A stretch of DNA of 64,000 nucleotides, from assembly GCF_000321225.1 (NCBI RefSeq), contig NW_004450662.1:329490-393489 (forward strand). The letters are read 5' to 3'. The notes beneath the pieces are model-generated. The model had not been told where the DNA came from and searched no databases. It saw only the letters and a list, made by a program, of their open reading frames with translations. Of the stretch, positions 10,774 to 24,205 are shown piece by piece (the first letter of the stretch is position 1; each line of letters begins with the position of its first letter). The position numbers and the translations under genes are program-made. Source of the stretch: Odobenus rosmarus divergens (Eukaryota > Chordata > Mammalia > Carnivora > Odobenidae).

Positions 10774-13700
10774 GCCATCTAAAATGCATACACTAGAGCA
10801 CAAGCTGGTGAGACAAGATCAGCTTTCTTACCAGACTTGACACAAGAACATTCAGCCAACTGAGGAAGGATACCAGATGAGATTGCAGTCTCCAGGGTTC
10901 ATAGCAGAAATAAGAAAACAACAATTAGTTCCTCCAGAAAAGGAAGTGCAGAGATTCATACACCTGATATTGACTATTCCTTTGTCCCTTCCTCCCTTCC
11001 TCTGATATTCACTGAGCAAAATGCTAATGCATCAGAAGCTTACCAGTTGCGGGTAGCTCCAAATGTAGTCTCATGCAGACTTGATAAACCCAGCTTCACG
11101 GGGATGGTCCTCTTGTTCTTGATAGTGTGCAAATGGGATAGCAGGAATCTACTCTGGATCCTTGGCTCAGGCCTCAGGTCTGAGCCTCAGTTTGAATGCT
11201 GGTTTTCGGGGTGGCTAGCTGACAGGGTTTACTTGCAGCCCGGAACCAGTGAACAGAGCAAAGCCCCCCAGGATTCTCCTGTTTGGTATTCTTCCTTAAG
11301 TCGTCCCTTATCTAGACTGTGCATAAGGGACTTGTCCCTCTTTTAGCCTTAAGGTAGTTATGTGCATCAGGGAGGGATTGAAAGAAGCCATTGTAGGGGT
11401 CGGTAGAATTTTTTAAGGCAGTCTATATCACTTAGCCATTGTTCTGGCTGTTGTTGTAAGTGCCATAAAAGAAACATCTACCACATGCCCAGAGTTCATG
11501 GATTGAATTCCAAACAGTTTGCTTCCCATGCTCCACACAGCACTCTCACTTTCTCTCTATGTGTCACTCTATTTTTCCTGGACCTCTTGGCTGCCAACCT
11601 TCCTGTCTATCTACCATTTACTCTCCATGCTGCTTGGAGTTGCCCCCGGTCCTTCCATCTACTCCTTCACCTGCTCCCCTGGGATCTCGCTGGCTATTAA
11701 TAATGTTCCAGGAATAGTCCTTCCTGCTTGGCCTTGCCCTCCAGATGTCCTTGTCCAAATGTAGTCCCTCTGGATCACATTCAGACCCACCCCACTCCCA
11801 TTTGATTGGACTGGGTAATGTAACAAGGGATCTGAGCAAAGTTTATCATCAAGTAACACAATTATTATGCATCCATCACACCCAAAGTACTCTGTCAGCT
11901 AGCATGGGGTTCCTGAAAGTCATAAAATTAAATCACTGGCATTTAAAATAGTTGCCCAAGTTTATCTGACAAGTAAATGTCACATCCACAATTTCTTTCA
12001 TCAAATTGTGCCTTCATAACACATATAACATAGTATCACTTGCCCCAATTTACCAACTAGATTTTGAGACAAGGCATGCAAAAACCCGAAACAATTCAAT
12101 ACCAAACAACAACAAAGACCACACTGAGGAGATGTCCCAGAGGAGGGTGTGATTAATTGCTGAATGAGAGACTCAGTGAAGTCTGGGAGTTCAGAAGTGG
12201 GGAGGTCGCCACGGCTAGAAGCCTTCATGGCAGGGAGGCAGCGGGAGCAGCCTTTCTAACAGAACTGCACTAGGAGTCAAGGGTGGTAATATATCACAAA
12301 GAGAACAAAGCCCTGACAGAGGGGGATGGCTTAGCCAAAGCCATTCTGATACCATCTCTGTGGCAGAAATTTAAGATATTATTTAAGACTGAAGTTAAAT
12401 CCCATTGACTTGCATCTTTGCTGTTTCCATTAAAAAAAATTTTTTAATTAAAAAAGCAAAACAAACAGACAAAAGCTCAGAAAATCCTTTATGACTCCAG
12501 GAACTTAAATCTCATATTAGGCTCTTGCAATCAGGGCAATGAAATCATTTGTTTTGCAAATGACCTTTGGAATTACTTAGTTTGGGGTTGTGTCTTGCTA
12601 AATAACACTTCACAGATGAAGAGCAGCAAAGTGTGACCCCTGGAAACAAGGACCTCCTGCTCAAGCACCACTGAACTGAAGCCAGATTGTTGTTTGGCTA
12701 TTCAGTGCTTCCTTCTTTTCTAGAACTCCATCACCCGACCCAACTGACTGGACGCCTCTGAAACCCAACTCAGCCTTTGATCCATTCTGACTCACTATTA
12801 ACTCAAGTGACTTGATCTCTTGCAACTCATAAATATTCTGAGACTGTGATTTCCAAAAGAGCCACTTACCTGACAAGAGCTTGGAGCAGCCTTCCTGAAA
12901 GATCCCTGTGCCCCTGGGGTGCTCTGAGACCCATCATCTTTGCTTCTTGGATAAAGCCTTGTTAAGATGACTTCCAGCCTTTCCCCTCCTACTGGTGATT
13001 AAAAAAAAAAAAAAAATGGCAGCAGGTGCAGGCTGGAGGTGGAGATACTTTTAGTAGTTGAGCATGATTAATTTCTGCTCTCCTTATTTTAAAGGCAGAA
13101 TTTTGTGTTGCTAATAGATCTGGGAGACACGCTACCTACCAGCCCACAGTTTAAAAGCAATTGGTTTTAACAATATAGATAGTACACAATGTAATGCAAA
13201 TAAGACTAAGGAAGGCTGTGATAAATGTATCTCATCCAGCATAGTGCCAGCAACATGATCTGAACTCACAAATCCCGCTCTTGGGTAGCAACATAAATCC
13301 TCAGGGGCGCCTTATCAGCAGCAAAGGGCAGGAGGAAACTGGGAAGGAGGAGTGTGTCTCTAAATCACAGCAGAGGTAAATAAATATCTTCAGAATCGGG
13401 ATGATCATCCTTTCAGAAGGTGGCCCGTGGGGACAGATGTATTCACCTTGCATTGAAAGCCACCAGAAGTAGAAGAAACTCCAATTTGCAACCACTCTCC
13501 ACAAAAGGCAGGCCAAGGATCGGGTAACGTTATGCCTTGAATTTCTGAGAACACCATTTTATTTCCTTTTATTCTTTAATATAAAGTTGAAACAGTATAA
13601 TTAATCTCAAAGTATTATAATTATTATAGATTTTCATAAAGAGAAAGTCCTAAATCAGTGGGAAAAAGCCTTCGTCAGATCACATGCCCCAATTTTTTTG

Positions 13701-13914
13701 GTGTAGGAAATTGATGGTCACCAGAAGCTTGAAAGCTCATATGCTGTGACAAGGTCTGCCTGCGTGAAAATGAAGAGCTCCTCCTATGGCTTTTCTGCTT
13801 TCTGGCAAGAAACAAGGGATGAAAGAAAAAGACCATGGAATTTGTATGTTTACTCAGTTCAGCTCTTCTTGTTCTTGCCATAATATCCATCACCAAAATA
13901 ACAATCATAACGCT
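10774..13914. other. Repeat-poor unique sequence, no gene seen
   Basis: About 3.1 kb with no mobile element that I recognise, only A/T runs near 12430 and a 16-A run near 13000. Several 60-100-codon open frames (such as 11047-11346 and 11519-11764) have no recognisable product and overlap on both strands. No polyadenylated cDNA-like pseudogene could be identified. Confidence 0.5.
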
Positions 13915-14085
13915 GCTTTAACTTTATATTCTATTTTACAACTTATAAACTGTCTTTGCATATATCAGCATGGCATACGTAACAGGAGGCTGGTAATTAT
14001 TATCCTCATTTTACAGGTAAAGAAATTATGGTCCGAGAATAAGAGAATTGTGCAAGCTTACAGGGTGAGTAAATAATTGAACTGA
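13915..14085 (-). mobile_element. MIR SINE relic
   Basis: TAATTATTATCCTCATTTTAC, AGGTAAAGAAATTATGG and TGTGCAAGCTTACAGGGTGA are the minus-strand MIR landmarks. Confidence 0.75.
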
Positions 14086-14426
14086 TCTAGCTGATAGATC
14101 ATACGTCTTCCCAAGAGATGCTCTGCTGTGTTCACTCACCCACATTATTACAGGAGCCTCAGTGTCTCCCTGGCACCCAGTGACCACTGGAGAAATAATG
14201 GGGTAACAGGGAAAAAAGTATAGCTACTGTGCAAACTTTCAAAGGCCCAAGAACCAATTTGTTTTGAATAGTAAGAATAGTTACTAGACTGATTTTTAGA
14301 AATAAAAGAGACCTCAAATCTAGCCAAAGGGAAATCACACTTACCTAGCTTAGGACACTCTGTACTTTTTGGATGCACTTCTCACAGTTCAAAATTTAAA
14401 TTTAATTATGTGTGATCACTTAATTA

Positions 14427-14562
14427 AGTCTGTCTCTCACTAGGCTGAAACTTCCATTAAAACCATGATTTTATTTGCTCTCCTGCTCACCATTTCATCC
14501 CACGTCTCGCACAGTGTCTGGCACTCAATAAGTATTAACTGAATAGTTGAATGAATGGGCTA
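14427..14562 (+). mobile_element. L2 LINE 3' end
   Basis: TCTCGCACAGTGTCTGGCAC and TCAATAAGTATTAACTGAAT followed by GTTGAATGAATG match the L2 3' terminus. Confidence 0.75.
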
Positions 14563-15655
14563 ATTAGAGGACCAAGACCCTAAAGAAGGATAAAAAAAAA
14601 CACGACTTTCAATGTGAAATAAGGAATTTCATATTAAATATGGATGGAGCTGTCCTATCCACATAACCTACTTTTTTGATTCTGTGTTTTGGAATAGAAT
14701 CGTATCAGGTAGCCTTAATTTCAGCTACTAGTAACTCATCATGGGAGATCCAGAAAGTCAAGTCTAGTGAGGGTGAAAGGGAAAGAAAGAATGAGAGTCA
14801 GAGTTGTCTGATTGAAGAAAAATATAAAATTATTAGCATAGCAGGGTAGCCACAATTAAGGAGAATGTTGCTTCCCAAAATATGCGGTAGGAAATAGCCA
14901 TTATAATTATAATTGCTTCTAAAAGAGATAACTCTAATTCCAGCCTGACCATGGCATGCACAGTGTCTGATACTCCTTGGGGGTGTCTTTGCTTTCTGAC
15001 TGAATTCACTTGAAGATAGATAGCCAGCTTTGTTGGAAGAAATCTATAGTCTATAGTCTATAGAATCTATAGAGATAGGCAAAATTGAGTAATTGGATTG
15101 GGGCTAAGGCTCAATCCTGGCCTTATTACTTATAGTAAATATAACTAGATGGAGCTAAGTGGCTTTGGTTCTAAGTTCGGCTTCTTTTTGTCTTCCTTGT
15201 TTCCTCTGTCTTAACTAAAGTCTCAGAAAGGTCATTGGGAACTCAAATTGACATAGGCAGCATCTCAAAATGGTACATAGCCTATAATGAGGGTAATGAT
15301 TGCCATGCACCTAACATCAATTGATTTCTTGTAAAGTTAGAATATTCCTGGAAGTCCTTAGATTTGTTGCTATTGAACACCAAATTTCTAATTTACTGCC
15401 CTTAAATCAGGTAGAATTTTTGCTTCAGTAATAAATAAATGATTCATACCTAAGTTTACAATTATCAATATATCTCTTTGCTTAACTTTGACCAATAGGT
15501 TGGGATGGGAGATGGATTTTCTAATCTTCTATTAACTGGTAATGAAAGAAGCGTCTCCTTAATAGTTATCTCCAGCCTTCTGGGTATGTTAATATTAATA
15601 AGGAAAAATAGTAGCATATTAGTTAAACATTCAATTGGATCTTAAAACCCAGGTC
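14563..15655. other. Unique sequence with a short TCTATAG tandem
   Basis: No gene seen. The only structure is a small TCTATAG tandem at 15043-15074. Confidence 0.5.
15043..15074 (+). repeat. Short (TCTATAG)n tandem repeat
   Basis: Three TCTATAG units and a fourth offset by AA lie within 32 bp. Confidence 0.85.
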
Positions 15656-15825
15656 TTCTTCATTCTCAATGGCCTATTTTCCTTACTGTGGCTGCCTGCC
15701 CTCCTGCTTTTCCCTGTGCTTTCCCTTCTCCCCAGTCATATGGCTCATTGTCTCAAGGCCTCAAAATGCTTGGTACAGGCTGAATACATAGTAGGTGCTC
15801 CAAAGAAATTTGTTGAATAATTCAA
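15656..15825 (+). mobile_element. L2 LINE 3' end (probable)
   Basis: The right part, CTTGGTACAGGCTGAATACA, TAGTAGGTGCTCCAAAG and AAATTTGTTGAATAATTC, matches the L2 3' end. The C/T-rich left part fits L2 more weakly. Confidence 0.6.
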
Positions 15826-18729
15826 TTAAGAGTGGACGCAAACCCTCAAAGCCATTCAGAGTTATGCTCCCCCTGGGGAGATTTGCTGACATGAAAAAGT
15901 GTGCCACAAATTAAAACACCTGACACAACTTTTCTGCAAAATTTAACAGAGCTCAAAAAAAAAAAAAAAAAAAGGTGCCATTGCTAGGTTATTCTTAAAA
16001 TCCCATTCATATCAGGAATACCCAATTCTGTTTATTAAGTCTTCTTCAAAAACAGGTTCTAAGCCTTCATCAATGTTTATAAAACATTTTGAGATCTCTC
16101 TGAAATTATTAAGGGGCAAAATGCTAGTTATAATTCTAGCCCAGCTGGGAGTCAAGTTCATCAAATATCACCAGGAAGAATTCTCTGGCTAATTGGACTT
16201 TGCTTATTTTCAGACACCTGCCAGAATTTCTTCGCACCTATAGCTCCTTAACTATATTGTAATTTTTGGGATTTGGTTTTATCTTTATTTCCAGAAGTAA
16301 CTCAGAAAACATCCCTTGTATCAGCCCATTCATGCCTAAAGCACCCCCTCCATGAAATATGATGGGTAAGGAGTGAAGATTTAGAGGGAGAGTTTTGAAT
16401 TTGGGTCTTCTAAGAAAAGTTTTTCTTCTTCATGTAATGGATCTTGATAGAGCTAGAACTAGAACCCAGATGCTGTCCACTAAGTGATGGGAGGACATCT
16501 CCTGATTGGTGTTATTGTTCCATGTATAGGAATAACAGTCAAGAGGCAACATGAAGGTATCTGTAAGATGTCATGGCGCAAAATGAGCTCAGCCTGTTAA
16601 TTAACACAAGAATAAAGAAACCTAATTTTGCGTGTTCAAGACTGTGGCTGATCTCTAGCCCTGTGGATACTAGAGCAAATTTCCTGATATCACCTGTTGG
16701 TCACCCTTTGCCTCATTAAATGACTGTAGATCAATGAGCATGCAGAATCAGGAGACAGTTCCATCCTAGGGAAGGCAAATTGCAGTCCAACTTCAAAGCA
16801 ACACACCTGACCTCATAGAAAAGTGCTCCGGTTTATTACTTTGCACAACTGTGTGTTTCAATTTATTGCACTGATGACTTACCTTGTACTACTCTGTGTT
16901 CAATTATGTATTTCCTGCTCTCATTACAGACCTTCAAACGACTGCAAAAATATATTCATTTAATGCTTTTTCTGTTCTTTTAAAATTTTTATCACTCAGA
17001 AAGGAGGAAGAAAATGGTTTGAACATTAACACTGGGTATAAACTCAGATTGACTTTATGTACTTAAATTACTCCAATAATTGGGGCAAAGAAATTCTCTC
17101 ACCTGAAGTAACTGAATAGTAGCTAGAAAAATATATTTGGGATCTTAACTATTCAGATATTTTGCATGTACCAACTTCCAATATGTAGCTCAACACAAAG
17201 AAAGCAGTATAATGTGAAAATTGGGGGCCCAAAAGAGCAAGTGGACCAGGGTGGGATTTTGGAAAAGATGGGGACAAAAATTTGAAAGACTCATGGTTTA
17301 CTTGAGTCTTTCACTAAGTTCGTGATTTGGTCAAATCTTATTTGTGAGAAAAGGTTATCTATGTAATTGTTCCCCATTCTTAAATGATATGGCTATTTTT
17401 TCTACTAAAAGCCAATATATATGATGAAAGATGTATGAGTCTGTTCTTTCTTACTCCGTAGAGAAAGAAAGACAATGATGTTCTAGACATTGTCTTATAT
17501 TAAAATAGATTCCATCAGTGGGTTATGACTTAAGGAAAAAAGGATATGGTACTCATACCATTATTATAATTCTCTTTTCTGATGTTTGAAATTTATATAT
17601 TAGGTATAACAATGAACTAAGGCTTAAATGCTAATACTTCTGAGAGAGGTAATCCTGTTAATTACATTCATCCTAAGGGGTGAATAAATGATTTCAATGC
17701 CTATCCTGAAAAATAATAAAAAAGGAGAGTACGAGGGGGCAATGGGTTGCTGGGTAGGAGACAGTATAAAGGGTCCTACAGGGAAAAAAGAAAATGACAC
17801 GTACCAAATGGGAGACTAGAGACTTAGAGAAGAAAAAGTTCTTCACAGTTAGAGTTTGAACGAAGCCAGATAGTGAGTAGAAGAATCGAAGGAGCTTATC
17901 TTATTTTTATTGTCAAAGAATGTGATAGATCCATTTGACGTTCGGATTCCTAGCTTAGCTTTCAAGCACCTAAGCACCAATGGTGTGAAGAACAAGCTAA
18001 TTTGGAACAGTTCAATCCCATAGTTGCTGGAACAGTGCCAGGTGAGAAGATAAAAGAGAATCAAATACCATGTAACAGTACAACCGGTCCCCAGTTGATC
18101 AAAAACACTGTCTAGCTAGCTATGTTCCTTTCCTTTTCCTATAAACGAACAAGTGGAGACTATCAGTGAATTTGGGGTTCTCTGGGGTTGGGAGCCACTG
18201 ACTGAATCTGTAAGAGGACTAAAAATTACAGGCAGTTCTTTCTTCCTGAAATTGTGCCATTCCTTTGCCTGTGATCGCTATCTGCTGTTCCCAAGGCTGG
18301 AAAATCCCTGCCCCTGGACATCATTAGACATCTCTTCTTGGGCTACTCACTGGTAGTTCTAAGTCTCCACACTTCAGGTATAACCATCTGTCTTTTGGAG
18401 TGTTCTTAAATGTTCTCCCAAAACCTGATATTAAAAAAATTGTATCCTTATTACTCCAAAAAGCATGCCATTCACCATTTTTGAGCTGGAAATAAGTGGT
18501 ATTGTCACAATGAGAACATCACAATATTATGATGCATCACTAGACACATCCATTCAAAGCAACAGGTGGAATATGAGAAATATTACTTGTTTAGCTTACA
18601 CAATGGCAGGCAATATATTTGTTCTCCTGACTCATTCTTTTTTTTACCCATGTGAATCAGTTTGGAAGTAGTAAATCTCATGGATGTTATGGTATCTTAC
18701 TATATCCTGGAATTCATTTGCTGCCATTC
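15826..18729. other. Repeat-poor unique sequence, no gene seen
   Basis: About 2.9 kb with no recognised mobile element and one long A run near 15956-15974. Nothing coding is supported. Such a stretch may hold conserved regulatory DNA, but I see no specific signal. Confidence 0.5.
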
Positions 18730-18822
18730 TCTTCATTCACTACATTTACCCAGTAAACATGATGAATTCCTAAAACATTGCCAGATACTGTGCTAAGTGC
18801 TGGAATATGGAGATTAAAAGGG
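18730..18822 (-). mobile_element. L2 LINE 3' end relic
   Basis: TTCATTCACTACATTTACCC, CCAGATACTGTGCTAAGTGC and TGGAATATGGAGATTAAAAG read as the complement of an L2 3' end. Confidence 0.55.
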
Positions 18823-19549
18823 GGGCCTCTCTGCCCATGTCTTCTGCAAGTGTAGGGCTTCTGAAGCCTCCCTGCTCTTCTATTCCTAGAACACTGAGGA
18901 TCCAGGTTGGAGTTTCTGGATTATTAAAAGTTTTCCAAGGTCATTGAAACAAATACACAACATCCCAATTACCCAGGCCATTCCCATTAAGCTATTTTGC
19001 ATTTCTTCTGGCCCCACACTCAATTTCTAGTTCACCCTGAGTTTAATTAACTATTTTTTGTTTTAAATAATTCTTATTCTGATCTCCTTTTTTCAACATC
19101 AGAAAGCTACTCTTTAGCAGCCCCAGCTGTGTTTCTTCTTTGCCACCTTCTTGAGGTGAAGCCCTTTCAGTGGTGTGCAAATAGGGAAACCTCCTTGAAA
19201 GTCAAAGGCGCAATCTGGAGCTGCCTTTGCTGAGAAACTCTCCTCATTATAAAGGCATCAGGTAACCTATTTTGAAATATAAAACAGGCTTTTCAGGCTG
19301 CCGCTGAAAAACATGGTATTTTAAGATTTGTCTTGAAGACTTCCTTTCAAAGGCTGCTTAATGAATTCCTGAGTTTAGAGGGAGTCAGAGAAGAAAAGCA
19401 TCCTCTTCACTTTTCCTTTGTTCCCTTAAGAAATTAATTCACATTATGATTTATGGAGGCTGCTCCAAAGCATGGGGTAGCTAAGATTCCATTCGCTAGG
19501 CTCATCTTACAGCGATTCATTCTTGTAACTATCTTCAAGGATGGAGAGT

Positions 19550-20045
19550 GTACCAGACATTCTTCCACAAGGAACTGATGGCACAGTCAAATTAGGACAA
19601 CTCAAGGAGAGTGTATTTATAAAAAGACTAACTAAAAAGGAGCACATGGGGTGTTAGAGAACCACATGTGATGGTATAGGAACCCCAGGCTAGCAGGAGC
19701 AGCTGGGGCTTACTACGGGCCTCAAGGGACCTGAGGAGGAAAACAATTACCAGAACCAGGAAGGAGAGAGTCCTGTAAGCAAACTACCTAGAAGGGTGGA
19801 ATGATCTTGTCTGGAGGGACATAGCCAGCGTGAAACAACTTTTAAGGAGGGAGCCAGAGGAATAAGCACTCCCTTCTTCCATCTCTAGCTGGGGTTCCCC
19901 TTTGGCTAAACTCACCTGGAAGCCATAAGATACAAGAGTCCATCACAGATCTCCCTGTAGGTCAGGCTCCTAGGACAAAGAGTGGGATGGAGACTTGGTG
20001 GAGATAGACCCAGAGAGGCAACTGGAAAAATCCGGCACAAGCAGG
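19550..20045. repeat. Possible ancient interspersed repeat, family not named
   Basis: The stretch has phrases (GAACTGATGGCACAGTCAAA, GAACCAGGAAGGAGAGAG, TAGGTCAGGCTCCTAGG, GGCAACTGGAAAAATCC) that recall a widespread diverged mammalian repeat. I cannot name the family or its strand with confidence. Confidence 0.3.
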
Positions 20046-20590
20046 GAACATGCCAGATTCTGTTATTTGCATGCTCAAAACTCTGCCATGGTTTTCCATA
20101 TCCTTCACAGAATTCTCAAAGATCCTCACCACAGCCTATAAGGCTCTGCCTCCCATCTGTGTCTCTGACCCCATCTCCTTCCACTCTCCCCTTGCTTCCG
20201 CTGCCCCAGCCACTCTGGCTTTCTTGCTCCACCACGTGGCTCCTTTGCATTTGCCATTCTCTCTTGAGAAAACTCTTCTCCAAGACATCCTCCCAACTTG
20301 CTCTCTTGTTTCCTTCATATCTAATGGGGGGAAAATTGCCTATCAAAGAATTCTTCCTTAACAACCAATTTAACAATATACCTTCCCACAGTCAAGCTTG
20401 TCTTCTCATCCTGCTTAATTGTCCTTCTTGACACTTCATATCATCTATTTCTTTATTGTCTTCTTCCACTAGAGGAGAAGTTCCCTGAGAACAGGGATTT
20501 TTATTTGGCAATTACTGTATCTATGGAGCTTAACAGAGTCCCTGGCATATATCGTATACTCAATAAATAATATTCCTTGGACAAATGAAA
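20046..20590 (+). mobile_element. L2 LINE, ORF2 end and 3' UTR
   Basis: A long, well-ordered L2 relic: CCTATAAGGCTCTGCC, CCAGCCACTCTGGCTTTCTT, GGCTCCTTTGCATTTGCC, a middle with TTGACACTTCATATCATC, then GTTCCCTGAGAACAGGGA and TACTCAATAAATAATATTCC at the 3' end. Overlapping open frames across 19982-20431 come from this element, are interrupted, and are not a host gene. Confidence 0.85.
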
Positions 20591-22008
20591 AATAGATGAA
20601 GATTTTAGGTAGAGAAGATAAGAGTTGGGCTTCAATCAGTGGTAACAGGAAAATTTAAGTAACATTATTCTAGCTAAAAAAAAACACTAAATAATATGTG
20701 TGGTATAAATTGTAAGACACAACACAAAATAAGTGATTATTAATATTGTTCTAGTAACTACCATCAACACACAGCATGAATGGATAGACCATACCTCAAG
20801 GCTCATTCATATGTATCTGCAGTTAAAATCATATTTTTGCACTTATTTTTCTTAAACTTACTAAGGCTGTTTTGATGAAAAATGTTTTTACTGCATATAT
20901 AAACACTTCATTTATTAAAATATTCATGAGTCACATTGAGAACATAAGATTTTGTGTTTAGTTCATTTAGGCCCAAAGACGTTAAGTGAATTAAATCAAA
21001 AGCACACACCAAACCAATGATGAACACAGTATTAAGATACAAAGGAAAAGGACCATGTTTCAACAAAGAAAAAGGCTAACAGTTGAAATGAGAGAAAGAT
21101 TTGCTTTAGAAAATATTCACCCAGCCACCCCATCCCTTCCACCCCCCATGGGAATTGATCCCACTGGAATGATTGGCAGATTTGTATTGTCTCATGAACC
21201 TTAACAACCAGGAAGATTCTTTTCCTTTTATCCAACCAACCAAAAGGTGGCAGACTATCACACAATATTCTACCTGCCCTAACACTGAGAACAAAGCAGT
21301 ATTAACTTTATATTGTTCACATTTTCTCTGATAACCTAAGGCATTTTATATATTCAAAGAAAAGTCAGAAACTAAAGCTATAAATTAGCTTATGACAAGA
21401 GAGATAATAATCATTTTTTATATTTTTTATAATTATTATCACCCAGAGCTTTTGGTTGCCCATATCTTAGGCCTCAGTCTTAAAGGAAATCATAATCTGA
21501 ATGGACCAAATGCAACAAAACAAAACAAAACAAAACCAAAAAAAAACAAAAAAATGTCTGACCAGAGAGAATCCTGTGTCCCATTGAAGCATCCTAAGTA
21601 TGGTTTTGAACATTTCTATGGATGAATGCTCTGAAGCCCAGCATAGTTACATAACTTGCCCACAATTTTTTAATACTTCTGGTGCTTGATAGAACCAGGA
21701 GAGGTTTAACTCATATCTGTCTCTCTCCAAAAGAGTCATGACTGTTTCCTTAGACCATGCAGTATTTTCATTTCCAGACTTATGGAACTTAAAGGACATT
21801 TTATTGCTAGAGTTTAAGGCAAGTTCAAGTCCAAGCTCTACCAGCTCAGGGATCTAAAACAATTTGAAAGAATCAGAGTTAACTCAATCGAATTTAGAAC
21901 CAATTTGTTTCCATTCTCTTGAGGAAGAAAGGTGTAAGCTATAGCCATTGTGACCATCAGACTTTATCATTTTTAAAGGGCCACAACTTTCCCTGCCTTC
22001 ACTGAATT
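20591..22008. other. Unique sequence, no gene seen
   Basis: AT-rich with an (AAAAC)n run at about 21515-21555. No mobile element or exon was recognised. Confidence 0.5.
21515..21555 (+). repeat. (AAAAC)n simple repeat
   Basis: Several AAAAC units are followed by an A-rich tract. Confidence 0.85.
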
Positions 22009-22027
22009 CTTGAATACTTAGATTTTT

Positions 22028-22203
22028 TTTGTCACTTTATTTTTTATTTTTTTATTTTGTTATTGTTATGTTAATCACCATACATTACATCATTAGTTTT
22101 TGATGTAGTGTTCCATGATTCATTGTTTGTGCATAACACCCAGTGCTCCAAGCAGAACGTGCCCTCTTTAATACCCACCACCAGGCTAACCCGTCCCCCC
22201 ACC
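22028..22203 (-). mobile_element. Carnivore L1, 5'-truncated to the 3' UTR end
   Basis: Only the last 176 bp of a carnivore L1 are present, in minus orientation. A T-rich tail comes first, then TTAATCACCATACATTACAT, TTTTTGATGTAGTGTTCCAT and GTGCCCTCTTTAATACCCAC. It has a perfect 19-bp target duplication CTTGAATACTTAGATTTTT (22009-22027 and 22204-22222). The near-consensus sequence marks it as fairly young. Confidence 0.93.
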
Positions 22204-22519
22204 CTTGAATACTTAGATTTTTATTTTGAGCCCCAAATGGGGGCTCAAGGTTTTGTTCTGAAAACATATAGGCAGGAATTTTCTCTTTATAATGGAAAAC
22301 TTACGTTAGGTTGACCTTTCTAAAGTGAGATTATAGAAGGAAGATATTTGTTACTGAACATCTCACTCTATTAAATGTAATAATTATTCAAAAGGATTTT
22401 TGAGCATTTTAGGCTAGATCAACTTTAACTTGTGAGTTTCACATTTCCTTCGCCAGCACCAAAAACATGATTTACCTTTATCAAAAGAAGCCAATATGTT
22501 TGTTTTTCAGGAACACACT

Positions 22520-22800
22520 AAGTTTAATAAGTATTTATTAGTGCCAAATACTATATGCTCACTGGAGTACAGCAGGAGGATGATGATATAATCTGTGACC
22601 TTTAGGGAATTTTAATTTCATTTTGGAGCCAGGAAATACACACACATAATGATAAATTTCTATTTTAAAATATCTGTTTGAATGCCCAAACACCTCATGG
22701 CAAATTAAGCTCTATAAAAGTACAGAAGGAGATGTGTGGGCAAGAGATAGCTGGGAACACCTGATGGAATTTGACTAGATGATAAAAGAGAGGTAGAGTT
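22520..22800 (-). mobile_element. L2 LINE relic (probable)
   Basis: AAGTATTTATTAGTGCCAAA, ACTATATGCTCACTGGAG and ATCTGTGACCTTTAGGG fit the complement of the L2 3' end. The rest is weak. Confidence 0.5.
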
Positions 22801-22919
22801 TGGTTTCAGGGGGCGAGGAGGACTCAGCAATGTCTTGGAGGCATCCCCGGCTTTCGGTTTCTTACTATATTGCTTTAGAATGGGCTTTTCTTCTCTGTCA
22901 CCTACACCCTTACTACTCC

Positions 22920-23043
22920 AAACTTGAGCACTTGTTAGAAATACAAAATACTTGGTCCTACCCAGAACTCCTAAATCAGAAGCTGCATTTTAACAATATC
23001 CCCAGGTAATCCAAACACGCATTAAAGTTTGAGGAGGACTGAT
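22920..23043 (+). mobile_element. MER5A-type hAT (Charlie) DNA transposon relic
   Basis: The order AACTTGAGCACTTGTTAGAA, ACCCAGAACTCCTAAATCAG, AGCTGCATTTTAACAATATC and AAAGTTTGAGGAGGACTG matches MER5A, a non-autonomous hAT element. Confidence 0.8.
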
Positions 23044-23059
23044 CTCGACTATGCAATAA

Positions 23060-23580
23060 CCCCTCCAAGATCTATCTGTGTCCGAGCTTGTCCACTCTCC
23101 ACAAAGTCAGTAGAACAAACTTTCTGAAATGCATGTCTGGTCTAGTCATACTCCAGCTTTAAACTCTGCAAAAGCTCTCTTGTTTACAGTGTTAAGTCCA
23201 AACTCCTGGCTTGGTGCATGTCTATCTCCTTATGATCGCACTGCCTTTCTAAGCTCACCCGTCTCTCCTGTGACCCACCACCCACCCGCCATTCCTCCTC
23301 CCAGACCCTTGGCAAGTCCTCAGACATGTTTACATATTCACATTGTTTTGTTCTTAGTCAAATCATTTCATCCAATTGGATAAAAGTTCCTCCTCTTTTT
23401 AGCATTCCAGATTCCTGTTGATTTTCCAAGGTCCTGGTCCAACACCAGCCTCTCTCTCTGAAAACTTCTGAGGTTTCTTCACTCTGAACTGATAGTTCCC
23501 ACTTCCATGGTCCCAACACCCTTTGTTCATAACTCAGTTGTTCGACTTGCCTCAAGGCTTTGTCCCCCATGGGATATAGT
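23060..23580 (+). mobile_element. L2 LINE, ORF2 end region
   Basis: L2 phrases in order: TCATACTCCAGCTTTAAACTC, TTAAGTCCAAACTCCTGGC, CCGTCTCTCCTGTGACCC and a C/T-rich 3' part. Short open frames across it are fragments. Confidence 0.7.
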
Positions 23581-23744
23581 CTTAAACAAGACGGATGGTT
23601 TTAGCTTAGGCAGCTGGACAGATAGCAGGTGTCATTATGCATTTGTTTATTAGTTGCATTCTAGCATGACAGCTGGGTCTGCACAAGCAAAGTAAGTTTG
23701 AATTTGAAAGCAATTCCCTGAGTTTAGTCCTTTTTTCCCCCAGC

Positions 23745-23950
23745 ATGATGCAATGGGAGTTCTAAGACTTCCTATCTTTGTCACTTCCTAGTTGCATCAT
23801 CTTGGATAATTAACCTCTCAGAGTAAGTTTCCTCATTTAAAAACTATGAATAATAAATAGAGCTGCTTCCTAAGATAATTGTGGGAATTAAAAGAGATAA
23901 CTGATGTGAAAGCATTTATCTAACTAGAAAGTACTGCATGCATAATACTC
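23745..23950 (+). mobile_element. MIR SINE relic
   Basis: TCACTTCCTAGTTGCATCAT, TTAACCTCTCAGAGTAAG, TTTCCTCATTTAAAAACT and TGATGTGAAAGCATTTATC are in plus-strand MIR order. Confidence 0.8.
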
Positions 23951-23964
23951 AGTATTTTACTTGT

Positions 23965-24205
23965 GTTTATTCCCGATATACCTTGAGTGCTTATTATTTT
24001 CTGAAAATTGTGCTAGATTTCAGAGTCATCGAGATTTTTCAGATAAGGTAACAAAGAATATCAGAGGAGGTAGGCACAAAGAAAAGCTAAGAGAAAATGA
24101 GTATGTTGGTGCTCCAGCGCTATGCAAACTATTTAAGCATAAGAAATTTTGGAAAAGACTTCACAGAGGAGTTGACATTTTAAGAAATATGAGGATAAAA
24201 TTATA
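23965..24205 (-). mobile_element. L2 LINE relic (probable)
   Basis: TTGAGTGCTTATTATTTTCTG and AAAGACTTCACAGAGGAGTTG read as complement L2. The middle is poor. Confidence 0.5.

Noticed and set aside
12960..13016. Poly(A) run after C/T-rich sequence as possible processed pseudogene
   Set aside because: No cDNA-like sequence, polyadenylation signal or target duplication was recognised upstream of the run.
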